Assembly (NCBI GenBank): GCA_902796815.1
Contig: CADBQL010000056.1
Coordinates: 1-5,914 of the forward strand
Origin: an uncultured Coriobacteriaceae bacterium
GTDB taxonomy: Bacteria; Actinomycetota; Coriobacteriia; Coriobacteriales; Eggerthellaceae
Direction of reading: 5' to 3'
Length of the DNA stretch: 5,914 nucleotides
Shown in pieces: positions 1 to 5,751 of this stretch. The stretch's first letter is position 1. Every line of letters starts with the position of its first letter. The position numbers and the translations under genes are program-made. Below the pieces are notes generated by a model. The model did not search any database. It saw only the letters and a program-made list of their open reading frames with translations, and was not told where the DNA came from.

Positions 1-75
1 ATATCCCGCGCTCGAGGGGACGGCGAAGCGGGGTTGGTCGGCGTTTCGACCGTCAAAGAATCATGCTTCAGGTAA
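1..75 (+). other. Possible 3' end of an upstream gene, frame undecided
   Basis: Frame 1 is open from the window edge to a TAA at 73-75 (24 codons, ending ...STVKESCFR). Frame 2 is open to a TGA at 77-79 (25 codons, ending ...KNHASGK). Frame 3 stays open much further but reads through the repeat array and overlaps rdgB, so it is unlikely to be real. Third-position GC is about 67% in frame 1 and 60% in frame 2, which does not separate them over so few codons. I recognise no family in either tail. The frame 1 tail would stop right where the repeat array begins, which suits a gene end. The stretch could also be non-coding. Confidence 0.25.
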
Positions 76-76
76 G

Positions 77-171
77 TGAGTCACGCCCGAGGGCGCGGCT
101 CATTCGAAAATCGAGACGCCTGGGACACGACTCGTTTGGAGAGCGCGCTACTCAGGGGCGCGACTCATTCG
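77..171. repeat. Three degenerate tandem copies of a palindromic element
   Basis: Three units end in related right arms: GGGCGCGGCTCATTCG (91-106), a diverged copy ending ACGACTCGTTTG (127-138), and GGGGCGCGACTCATTCG (155-171). The spacing is 32 and 33 bp. The first unit is itself palindromic: TGAGTCACGCCC (77-88) pairs with GGGCGCGGCTCA (91-102) with one mismatch and one G-T. Bases 155-170 are the exact reverse complement of 5752-5767, the left arm of the palindrome after the cell-wall hydrolase gene. The array lies in the intergenic space before rdgB. It resembles a REP-type interspersed palindrome. Its role is not shown, and no T-run follows that would make it an ordinary intrinsic terminator. 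Confidence 0.65.
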
Positions 172-198
172 CAGAATGCGGTATCATACTCAGGGCCT

Positions 199-212
199 TG
201 CCAAAAGTGGCA
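199..212 (+). other. Small hairpin in the rdgB leader
   Basis: TGCCA (199-203) and TGGCA (208-212) form a perfect 5-bp stem with an AAAG loop, about 50 bases before the start codon. I see no convincing -35/-10 pair between 172 and 261, so the transcription start for rdgB is unplaced. The gene may be read from an upstream promoter. The hairpin is short enough to be chance. Confidence 0.25.
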
Positions 213-251
213 TACAGAAACGCGCTTTTCGCAAGGACCCGAGCATACGAT

Positions 252-256
252 GGGAG
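252..256 (+). promoter_or_regulatory. Ribosome binding site choosing the rdgB start at 262
   Basis: GGGAG lies five bases before the ATG at 262. The protein from there opens MKTVILATNNAHK, which lines up with the N-terminus of known RdgB proteins without extension. An in-frame ATG at 250 has AAGGA 12 bases upstream, too far to be preferred, and would add only four residues. The frame is open back to 76, but that part runs through the repeat array and has no family match. Confidence 0.6.
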
Positions 257-261
257 TCGCG

Positions 262-1527
262 ATGAAAACAGTCATATTAGCTACGAACAACGCCCATAAG
301 GTTTCGGAAATCTCCACTGCGCTCGATTTTCCCGGTTGGGAGTTCAAGACGTTGCGCGAGATGGGCATCGAATCAGATCCAGTTGAGGACGAGGATACGT
401 TTTTGGGAAATGCTCGGATCAAGGCGCTAGCTGCTCATGAGGCGAGCGGCGGGATGGCGGCGCTCGCGGATGACTCCGGTCTTGTTGTGGATGCGCTCGG
501 CGGCGCGCCGGGCGTGTACTCATCGCGGTTTGCGGGCGAAGATGCCACCGATGATGACAACAACGCCAAATTGCTTGCGGATCTCGCGCAAACGCCCGAT
601 GAACAGCGAACGGCTCGGTTCGTGTGCACGCTCGTGTTCGTCGACGAAGACGGAACCGAATTGTTCGCGCGCGGTACGGTCGAAGGACGCATCGGCCACG
701 GCCTGCAGGGCGACGGTGGCTTCGGATATGACCCACTGTTCTGGCCTGATGTGTTTGGTGGGATGTGCACGCTTGCCGAGGTGCCTCAAGCGCGAAAGAA
801 CGAGGTTTCGCATCGAGGCAACGCCTTGCGGGAACTGCGCGCAAGGCTCGGTGAGTCGCTGGGGCTATCCCAGACGAGCGACAAAGATGAGCCCGGCGAT
901 TCGGTTGGCCAGGATACGGATGCGTTGAGTGTTGCACAGGCGCGCGCGATGATGATGGAGGGCGAGCAATCGGGTGGATTAACCGCGCCAGTCGGGTTGA
1001 GCAACCCCGAGGAGCTATCAGGGCAGGGAGTTGGCGCTGAAGCGGTTTCCTTTGGTGAGGGCGCTGTCGGTCTCGGCGTTGACATCGTCGAAATCGAGCG
1101 CATGGCACGAATCCTCGAACGCTCGCCGGCGTTTGCTGAGCGTGTCTTTTCGCAAGCAGAGCGTGCGTATTGTCAGAGCAAGGCGAACGCGGCGACGCAT
1201 TTTGCGCTGAGGTTCGCAGCCAAAGAGGCGGTTGTCAAAGCGCTTGGGACGGGGTTTTCGGAAGGAATCTGGGTGCATGACATCGAGGTCGAGCGCGCAA
1301 AGAACGGAAAACCGAGCGTCAAGCTTCAAGGCCGGGCGCTAGAAGTGGCGCGCGAGCAGGGTGTGCGAGAGATTTCGATTTCGCTTTCGTACACGCACAC
1401 CGATGCCGTGGCTTGTGCGATGGCGGTGACTGAAGCGTCAGTGCGCGCGAGTGAGCAGCGGCGTGATCCGATGGAAGAGCTGACAAGGCAGTTCAAGGAA
1501 ATGCGAGGAATGCTCGATGAGTTTTAG
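262..1527 (+). CDS. rdgB-acpS: RdgB/HAM1 NTP pyrophosphatase fused to holo-ACP synthase
   Basis: A 421-residue bifunctional protein, probably cytoplasmic. Residues 1-197 match RdgB, which hydrolyses dITP, XTP and ITP to monophosphate and PPi and keeps deaminated purines out of nucleic acids. Visible motifs are ATNNAHK with Lys13, TFLGNARIKA, DDSGL at 70-74 (Asp71 the likely catalytic residue), GYDPLF at 155-160 and KNEVSHRG at 179-186. Residues 271-395 match AcpS, which moves 4'-phosphopantetheine from CoA to the serine of acyl carrier protein; Asp274 (GVDIVE) and Glu322 (RFAAKEAVVKALG) are the expected Mg-binding pair. Between them lies a Gly/Glu/Ser-rich linker. A short charged, probably helical tail (residues 403-421) follows AcpS. 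Each enzyme is usually a separate protein of about 200 and 120-130 residues. No stop or credible internal start separates them, so I infer a true fusion. The 3' end overlaps nnrD. Confidence 0.88.
   Translation: MKTVILATNNAHKVSEISTALDFPGWEFKTLREMGIESDPVEDEDTFLGNARIKALAAHEASGGMAALADDSGLVVDALGGAPGVYSSRFAGEDATDDDNNAKLLADLAQTPDEQRTARFVCTLVFVDEDGTELFARGTVEGRIGHGLQGDGGFGYDPLFWPDVFGGMCTLAEVPQARKNEVSHRGNALRELRARLGESLGLSQTSDKDEPGDSVGQDTDALSVAQARAMMMEGEQSGGLTAPVGLSNPEELSGQGVGAEAVSFGEGAVGLGVDIVEIERMARILERSPAFAERVFSQAERAYCQSKANAATHFALRFAAKEAVVKALGTGFSEGIWVHDIEVERAKNGKPSVKLQGRALEVAREQGVREISISLSYTHTDAVACAMAVTEASVRASEQRRDPMEELTRQFKEMRGMLDEF
1072..1446 (+). other. AcpS (4'-phosphopantetheinyl transferase) domain of the fusion
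   Basis: The domain begins at GLGVDIVEIERM and ends near YTHTDAVACAMAV. It contains the DIVEIERM strand with Asp274, an FAERVFSQAERAYC stretch, the RFAAKEAVVKALGTGF helix with Glu322, the DIEVERAKNGKPSVKLQG hairpin and the SISLSYTHTDAVACA C-terminal strands, in family order and at family spacing. Just upstream there is no in-frame ATG, GTG or TTG with a Shine-Dalgarno sequence. The triple ATG at 949-957 has none and would add about 40 unrelated residues. Independent translation of AcpS is therefore unlikely. Confidence 0.85.
1505..1510 (+). promoter_or_regulatory. Ribosome binding site for the long nnrD start
   Basis: GAGGAA lies six bases before the ATG at 1517, inside the last codons of the fusion gene. 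With the 11-nt overlap this is a classic layout for translational coupling. Two later in-frame starts are also well served: AAGGA (1697-1701) seven bases before ATG 1709, and GGAG (1761-1764) seven bases before ATG 1772. The sequence alone therefore does not fix the start. Confidence 0.55.
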
Positions 1528-2620
1528 AAAAGATGCAGACGAGGGGTATGCCGAAGAGGGGCATATCGACGAGATACATGCCGACGAGGGGAATGCTAGC
1601 GAAAAGCGCTTTGGGGAAGAATGCTCAAGCGCCGATGAGAGCGTTTCCTTCGAGGTGGATTTCCGTGCGGAAATTCTCGACGATGAAGTTCCATACAAGG
1701 ATTTCACCATGATGTCTCGCATCGCCGAGCGCTTCACCGACGATGTTATCCCATTGCTATGGAGCGAAAGCATGCTCGCAGAGCTGCTGCCCTGGCCATC
1801 TGAGCAGGCCAACAAGTATTCGCGCGGCAAGCTCGTGCTTATTGCTGGTAGCGATCGCTATCCTGGTGCAGCTTGTTTGGCAACTCGGGCAGCCCAACGT
1901 ATGGGTGCAGGATACGTGGAGGTCTTTACAACCCCGATGGCACGCCCGTTCATATTGTCAAGTTGCCCCTCGGCCGTTGTGCGCCTCGTAAGCGAATTCG
2001 ATGTCGCATCGTTTTCGCAAGTTCAGCCGGGCAAGCCCCGCGCCATCGCTATTGGCCCAGGCTTCGATCCCGATGACGAAAGCGGCGAGCAGCTGCTTGC
2101 GCACGTGTTGAAAAAAGCGGCATGCCCCGTGCTGGTCGACGGTGGCGCCCTAGCGGCTTTTTGCTCGAAGCGCGTACGAAAAGCGCAGGCCAAACGTTAT
2201 GAGCGCGGCCATTTTACAGTGGTTACGCCCCATGGAGGAGAAGCGCGGCGCCTTGCCGAATGGTATGGCGTGCCTACGATGGAAGGTCCTGTCAAATTCG
2301 GTGCTGATTTGGGCTGTGCCATGGGTGCCGTCGTGGTGCTCAAAGGTCCCGATACCTATATATGTAGTGATAACGACGTGGTCTTCTCGATGTGCGAGGG
2401 TACGGCGGCACTTGCAAAGGCGGGGACGGGCGACGTGCTCGCCGGCATGATTGCAAGCCTTCTCGCGCAAGGGCTCGACCCCAAGCACGGTGCGTATCTC
2501 GGCGCAACCCTGCATGCGCGTGCAGGCGTTCTGGCAGCTCAGCGGTTTACTGACATAGGCGTTCTTCCCGAAGACGTTATCGATTTCATTCCCGAAGCCG
2601 TTGCGCGCATGGCCCTCTAA
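1517..2620 (+). CDS. nnrD: ADP-dependent NAD(P)H-hydrate dehydratase with acidic N-extension
   Basis: A YjeF C-terminal (carbohydrate-kinase-like) domain protein. The family converts S-NADHX and S-NADPHX back to NAD(P)H at the cost of ADP (ATP in eukaryotes), repairing hydrated cofactor. No NnrE epimerase domain is present. Counting from ATG 1517 (367 residues), the core runs from about residue 86. It shows KYSRGKLVLIAGSDRYPGAA with the following MGAGYVEV, IGPGFD, VTPHGGEARRLAE, VVVLKGPDTYI and KAGTGDVLAGM, where Asp306 is the expected catalytic aspartate. The core of about 280 residues is full family length. The first 64-85 residues are extra, strongly acidic and partly repetitive. Start codons at 1709 or 1772 would remove most or all of this. 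I keep 1517 because of its good ribosome binding site, overlap with the upstream gene and coding-like third positions (about 54% GC), but the start is less certain than the function. Co-transcription with rdgB-acpS is inferred. Confidence 0.88.
   Translation: MSFRKDADEGYAEEGHIDEIHADEGNASEKRFGEECSSADESVSFEVDFRAEILDDEVPYKDFTMMSRIAERFTDDVIPLLWSESMLAELLPWPSEQANKYSRGKLVLIAGSDRYPGAACLATRAAQRMGAGYVEVFTTPMARPFILSSCPSAVVRLVSEFDVASFSQVQPGKPRAIAIGPGFDPDDESGEQLLAHVLKKAACPVLVDGGALAAFCSKRVRKAQAKRYERGHFTVVTPHGGEARRLAEWYGVPTMEGPVKFGADLGCAMGAVVVLKGPDTYICSDNDVVFSMCEGTAALAKAGTGDVLAGMIASLLAQGLDPKHGAYLGATLHARAGVLAAQRFTDIGVLPEDVIDFIPEAVARMAL
1535..1594 (+). repeat. 15-bp tandem repeat in the nnrD 5' region (four copies)
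   Basis: Four consecutive 15-bp units start at 1535, 1550, 1565 and 1580. They encode ADEGY, AEEGH, IDEIH and ADEGN, and a degenerate fifth (ASEKR) follows. The GACGAGGGG core is shared by the first and fourth copies. The unit length is a multiple of three, so copy changes would keep the frame. Confidence 0.7.
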
Positions 2621-2718
2621 TGCAAGAAGGATTCCCATCATTTGCTAACACAAAAGAAGAGGTGAAAAAGGCCCATATCGTGTGAAGCAAAAAGAAGGCA
2701 TGCGGGGGTTTTCTTGCA
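2621..2718 (+). other. Nested inverted repeats after nnrD
   Basis: TGCAAGAA (2621-2628), directly after the nnrD stop, is the perfect reverse complement of TTCTTGCA (2711-2718). Inside it, TTTGCT (2641-2646) pairs with AGCAAA (2686-2691), and CACA (2649-2652) pairs with TGTG (2681-2684) across a small internal loop. The nested order would allow one long imperfect stem in the mRNA 3' end. No T-run follows, so it is not a typical terminator. Chance remains possible. Confidence 0.35.
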
Positions 2719-2759
2719 TGGAACTCTGTAGATAAGTTTGCAAGATGATGTGAAAATTC

Positions 2760-2785
2760 GGCGGAATGAGCCTCCGCCTTTCTCT
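2760..2785 (+). terminator. Probable intrinsic terminator of the rdgB-acpS/nnrD unit
   Basis: GGCGGA (2760-2765) and TCCGCC (2773-2778) form a perfect GC-rich 6-bp stem with a 7-base loop, followed by TTTCTCT and preceded by an A-rich stretch (GAAAATTC). It lies about 140 nt after the nnrD stop. The T tract is interrupted by C, so efficiency may be moderate. Confidence 0.55.
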
Positions 2786-2997
2786 AAACCTGCCACAAGA
2801 TGTTGGGTTTGAAAGGAAATGCGGTCTAGCCCTCTCGCGGCGACCGCCGTTCTGCGGAGTTGCGCAGGAATGGGTGCTTCCATCCCGCATGCGTAACTTC
2901 CACCTCGTTCCATCAGGGATTATGATGTACCTTTGAAGGCGTTGTACCAAATATTAGTCCTGTAAATGAATAGGCTATTGTCAAAATTGGCAGCGAT
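2786..2997. other. Non-coding gap with several hairpins
   Basis: No gene is supported here. Inverted repeats seen are AAACC/GGTTT (2786-2790 with 2806-2810), a perfect GCGGTC/GACCGC stem (2821-2826 with 2842-2847), and GGAATGG/CCATCCC (2867-2873 with 2880-2886, one A-C mismatch, 6-base loop). None is followed by a T-run. I see no tRNA-like T-arm and no recognisable riboswitch core. The base composition becomes AT-rich after about 2910, as expected near a promoter. Confidence 0.35.
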
Positions 2998-3026
2998 TTT
3001 TCACTTCTATCGCACTGCGCTATAAT
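2998..3026 (+). promoter_or_regulatory. Sigma70-type promoter for the cell-wall hydrolase gene
   Basis: The -10 box TATAAT (3021-3026) is a perfect consensus. TTTTCA (2998-3003) sits exactly 17 bp upstream as a four-of-six -35 box. Transcription would start near 3033 and leave a leader of about 120 nt. The region just upstream is AT-rich. Confidence 0.72.
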
Positions 3027-3032
3027 TGGTTA

Positions 3033-3153
3033 CACAACTTAAACGGACAACGGCGAGCTTGAAACGCGCCGCCAACGAATCAAACACACCACAAACAAAC
3101 TCCGATCGTTTCGCAGCAAGGCTCGCTAATCGAGTAGTAAGGAACGGTGCGGT
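3033..3153 (+). promoter_or_regulatory. Structured 5' leader of the hydrolase mRNA with ribosome binding site
   Basis: Two helices flank a C/A-rich, almost G-free stretch. CGGCG (3051-3055) pairs with CGCCG (3067-3071). CTcCGAT (3100-3106) pairs with ATCGAG (3129-3134) with one bulge and encloses a small AGC/GCT hairpin (3115-3123). The open stretch at 3074-3102 is mostly A and C, as in Rho-loading or unstructured RNA. TAAGGA (3138-3143) follows four bases after the second helix and lies ten bases before ATG 3154. I looked for the c-di-AMP (ydaO) riboswitch often found before cell-wall hydrolase genes and could not recognise its core. The role is inferred only from length and structure. Confidence 0.4.
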
Positions 3154-5712
3154 ATGCGGTCTCGTTCGAAGACGATAGTTTCTGCCACTTTGGGCGTCGC
3201 GCTTGCAGTTGGCACGGGTGCTCCCTTATATGCACTGGCCGACGATGAAGCTAATCAGCTTTCGGATTCTACTAGCGTGGGATATGTGTCCGACGAAGCT
3301 TTGGACGTCGATATTCCTTCCGATGTTCCCGTCTATGACAGTGAAGTTACCGATTCGCCTGTTTACGATGACGGGTCAGCTGACTCGTTCGTCTATGATG
3401 ACGTGGCAATGGATTCGTCCGTATACGACACGAGCTATTCGGACGATAGCTACGTTCAGGACGAAAGCTCTAGTTATGATATGAGCGTCCAGGATGACGC
3501 CGTCGACCCAAATGCGCTTAATACGAGCGAAGATGTGGTGTATGACGCATTTGACCTGGACGGAGACGGTATTGCCGACATGCTCGACCTGGATGGCGAC
3601 GGCATACCCGATGCCGAGGACTTCGATCACGATGGACTGCCTGATGATCCCAAGCTAAGCAGCCCTGTATCGAAGCTCAATGGCACGAGCTCGGCGAGCG
3701 GATCTGCGCTCGGGCTGCAAAGCGATTCGGCGGTGACTTCTTCTGAGTCCGATCAGTCGACCGGCGCGGAAGCTGGGACGCAGGTGAGCGGTTCCGACGA
3801 TTCGAACATGCCTTCCCAAGATCAGGTGCAGGATGGCGAGAGCGCATCTGGAACAGATGCAGGTGATGAAACTGCTGATGGCGATGAAGCTGCCGATGGC
3901 GATGGCGCACAGAGTGCTGAGGACGCCAAGGTGGACGATACTGACGGCAAGGCAACCGAGGGCGCTGACGCCGATGCCAAGGACAGCAAGGATTCCAAGG
4001 ACGCCAAGGACGCCAAGGACGCCGATGCCAAAGACGGTAAGGGAAAGGACGCCAAGGACGGCAAGGGCAAGGATGCCAAGGATGCCGATGCCAAGGGCAA
4101 GGACGGCAAGGGCAAGGACGCCAAGGGCAAGGACGCCAAGGGCGGCGATTCAGAGGGCAAGGACGGAGACGTCGAGATAGCCGGCAACTCCGAGGCTAAA
4201 GATGCTGCCGCGGCAAAAGATGCAGCATCCGTTGCGGCTTCCGTGAGCACGAACGCTTCCGAATCGGGTGGATTGGTGGCCGCCGTTCTCGATCAGCCGA
4301 TTTCCGAAAGTGATAAGACGACCGCTACGGAGTTGGAGTCGACTCCGGATTCGGATAACAACTCGCAGAACACAAATCCGCTCGAGAGTGAGCCTGCAAT
4401 CGAGACGGTCGCGCCGAACGCTGATGCACTGACGCCTGAGTATGAAGCTGTTGACACCTCTACTTTTGAAGGCCTTCCCTCGCGCAGCGTGAATCTCACG
4501 ACGGCCAAGTTCATTGCGACGATTGGTGAGCAAGCGCGTGCGGTTGCGCAGAACAACGACCTGTACGCCTCAGTGCTCATCGCGCAGGCGGTCATCGAGA
4601 GCGGAAACGGAAACAGCCTTCTCGCCCAAGCACCGAACAACAATCTTTTTGGCATCAAAGGCTCTTACAAGGGCAAGTCGGCCGTTATGCCAACGGAGGA
4701 AGATGACGGCAGTGGAAACCTCTACGGTATCATGGCCGAGTTCCGTCGTTACAATTCGCGTGCCGAGTCCATTGCTGATTATGCTGACCTTCTCAGGTCC
4801 AACCCGCAGTGGTATGCCGAGGCATACAAGTCGAACGCCGCGACGTATGTCGACGCTTGCAAAGCTTTGCAGGGACGTTATGCCACATCAACGACGTATG
4901 CGGCCACACTGACTTCTGTTATCGAGACGTATGACCTCACGCGTTATGACAAGCCGCTCGATTTTGCGGTTTCAGGAAGCATTCACGATCCTGATTCCGA
5001 GTTGTCCGACAAGAACGGATATCGAGCCCTTACGATGGACGACTACGCGCGTCTCGAATCCTTAGCCTGTTCGTTCCTCGGGACCGACTATGTTTGGGGC
5101 GGTGATTCGCCGGCGACTGGCTTTGACTGCTCTGGTCTGGTGCAATGGTGCATGCGGGAGGCCATGGGCATCGAGTTGCCGCGTACCACGTTCGCCCAGC
5201 AGCTGGTTGGCAAGCGTGTGAAAGTTGATCCCAAAGAGCTGCGCATGGGCGACTTGCTTTTCTTCAACACGCCTGGCGAAGGTACTGGTCATGTGGCAAT
5301 GTATCTCAGCGACGGTTTTTATATCCATGCGCCTGAAACTGGCGACGTGATTAAGGTGACGTCAATCGAGGAGTTTACTCCGTCGTTTGCGAACCGCGTA
5401 ATCGACGAGGTTGACCTTGACTCGAATGGCCAGGTCGTTGCCGGCGTGCAAGACGAATCTGATGGTAAGGTAAACACCAAGTCAAGCGTCAAATCTGGCG
5501 CGAAGGATAGCTCGAAAGACAAGGCCAAGTCCAGCTCCGCTTCAAAGGCGGCCGAAAAGAAGAACGCAAAGTCAGCTACTGGGAAGAGCGCCAAGGCGAG
5601 CTCGAAGTCAGATGCCAAGGCTGATGCGAAGGCGAGCTCGAAGGCGAGCTCGAAGGCGAGCACGAAGTCAGATGCCAAGGCTGATGCGAAGGACAAAACC
5701 GACTCCAAGTAG
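3154..5712 (+). CDS. Secreted glucosaminidase plus NlpC/P60 peptidoglycan hydrolase
   Basis: An 852-residue exported protein. Residues 1-29 are a signal peptide: basic RSRSK, a hydrophobic core, then Ala-Leu-Ala before Asp30. Residues 60-99 hold four VYD decapeptide repeats. Residues 134-164 hold three 11-residue DxDxDGxxD repeats of the thrombospondin type 3/calcium kind. Residues 190-270 are acidic and low-complexity, and 273-338 are Lys/Asp/Gly/Ala repeats. Residues 447-598 match the glucosaminidase family (LytG/FlgJ-like), which cleaves the glycan strand: QAVIESGNGNS with likely catalytic Glu482, then NNNLFGIKG. Residues 630-745 match NlpC/P60 endopeptidases, which cut stem peptides: FDCSGL with Cys659, GHVAMY with His713, and His725 in YIHAP complete the expected Cys-His-His set. 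The tail (770-852) is rich in Lys, Ser and Ala. I see no LPXTG, LysM or SH3 anchor; the basic tail may hold the protein to wall polyanions. It has its own promoter and seems monocistronic. Cleavage-bond specificity cannot be read from the sequence. Confidence 0.88.
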   Translation: MRSRSKTIVSATLGVALAVGTGAPLYALADDEANQLSDSTSVGYVSDEALDVDIPSDVPVYDSEVTDSPVYDDGSADSFVYDDVAMDSSVYDTSYSDDSYVQDESSSYDMSVQDDAVDPNALNTSEDVVYDAFDLDGDGIADMLDLDGDGIPDAEDFDHDGLPDDPKLSSPVSKLNGTSSASGSALGLQSDSAVTSSESDQSTGAEAGTQVSGSDDSNMPSQDQVQDGESASGTDAGDETADGDEAADGDGAQSAEDAKVDDTDGKATEGADADAKDSKDSKDAKDAKDADAKDGKGKDAKDGKGKDAKDADAKGKDGKGKDAKGKDAKGGDSEGKDGDVEIAGNSEAKDAAAAKDAASVAASVSTNASESGGLVAAVLDQPISESDKTTATELESTPDSDNNSQNTNPLESEPAIETVAPNADALTPEYEAVDTSTFEGLPSRSVNLTTAKFIATIGEQARAVAQNNDLYASVLIAQAVIESGNGNSLLAQAPNNNLFGIKGSYKGKSAVMPTEEDDGSGNLYGIMAEFRRYNSRAESIADYADLLRSNPQWYAEAYKSNAATYVDACKALQGRYATSTTYAATLTSVIETYDLTRYDKPLDFAVSGSIHDPDSELSDKNGYRALTMDDYARLESLACSFLGTDYVWGGDSPATGFDCSGLVQWCMREAMGIELPRTTFAQQLVGKRVKVDPKELRMGDLLFFNTPGEGTGHVAMYLSDGFYIHAPETGDVIKVTSIEEFTPSFANRVIDEVDLDSNGQVVAGVQDESDGKVNTKSSVKSGAKDSSKDKAKSSSASKAAEKKNAKSATGKSAKASSKSDAKADAKASSKASSKASTKSDAKADAKDKTDSK
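3331..3450 (+). repeat. VYD decapeptide repeats (30-bp period, four copies)
   Basis: VYD recurs at residues 60, 70, 80 and 90, exactly ten apart, with Asp at +7 and usually Ser or Asp at +8 of each unit. The DNA has diverged more than the protein (gtctatgac, gtttacgat, gtctatgat, gtatacgac), which suggests selection on the peptide rather than recent duplication. A degenerate fifth unit (YVQD) follows. Confidence 0.7.
3553..3645 (+). repeat. Three DxDxDGxxD calcium-type repeats (33-bp period)
   Basis: DLDGDGIAD, DLDGDGIPD and DFDHDGLPD begin at residues 134, 145 and 156. The spacing and Asp pattern match thrombospondin type 3 repeats, which bind Ca2+ and stiffen extracellular linkers. Calcium binding here is inferred from the motif. 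Confidence 0.75.
3970..4167 (+). repeat. Lys/Asp low-complexity repeats
   Basis: Residues 273-338 are built from KDAK, KDGKGKD and DADAK units, encoded by repeated AAGGACGCC and GGCAAGGAC blocks of 9-12 bp. Alternating Lys and Asp make this part almost charge-neutral, between an acidic N-terminal part and the catalytic domains. DNA copies are near-identical, so the length may vary between strains. Confidence 0.75.
5593..5692 (+). repeat. 60-bp direct repeat and 12-bp units in the basic tail
   Basis: Bases 5603-5632 and 5663-5692 are identical and lie 60 bp apart. The match extends back to 5595 and 5655 with one difference. Between them AAGGCGAGCTCG occurs at 5629 and 5641, with a one-base variant at 5653; another copy starts at 5593. 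The units encode KASS and SDAKADAK in the Lys/Ser/Ala tail. The near-identity points to recent duplication. Confidence 0.75.
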
Positions 5713-5730
5713 ATTTCTGAAATGTGTTGC

Positions 5731-5747
5731 GCTCCCCCAGAGGGGCG
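5731..5747 (+). other. Small GC hairpin after the hydrolase gene
   Basis: CCCC (5734-5737) pairs with GGGG (5742-5745) around a CAGA loop, and C5732 pairs with G5747 beyond one mismatch. It begins 18 bases after the stop codon and directly precedes the long palindrome. There is no T-run, so terminator function is only possible. Confidence 0.35.
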
Positions 5748-5751
5748 AAAC

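Noticed and set aside
77..171. CRISPR array, suggested by repeats about 32-33 bp apart
   Set aside because: Units are only three, diverged and nearly contiguous, with no unique spacers, and the same palindrome occurs singly at 5752-5784.
76..261. Longer N-terminus for the RdgB fusion starting at 76
   Set aside because: The extra residues come from the repeat array. RdgB family proteins begin as the sequence from 262 does, and a ribosome binding site sits just before it.
63..299. A 78-residue + strand frame across the repeat array into rdgB
   Set aside because: It lies in the palindromic repeats, overlaps rdgB in another frame and has no motif.
949..957. Triple ATG as a separate acpS start
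   Set aside because: No Shine-Dalgarno sequence lies at the right distance, and the product would carry about 40 unrelated residues before the AcpS motif.
2766..2936. A 56-residue + strand frame from ATG 2766 in the gap after nnrD
   Set aside because: It starts inside the loop of the terminator hairpin, has no spaced Shine-Dalgarno sequence, and its product resembles nothing I know.
2638..2950. Two minus-strand frames (about 91 and 101 residues) filling the nnrD-hydrolase gap
   Set aside because: Neither has a ribosome binding site, one starts at TTG, they overlap each other and the terminator, and no motif is visible.
3033..3153. c-di-AMP (ydaO) riboswitch before the hydrolase gene
   Set aside because: Expected from gene type, but I could not find its conserved core in this leader.
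3822..4250. Minus-strand frame rich in Leu, Ala, Ser and Pro opposite the Lys/Asp repeats
   Set aside because: It is the mirror of the low-complexity coding repeats. A similar Phe/Ala/Leu frame at 5319-5708 arises the same way.
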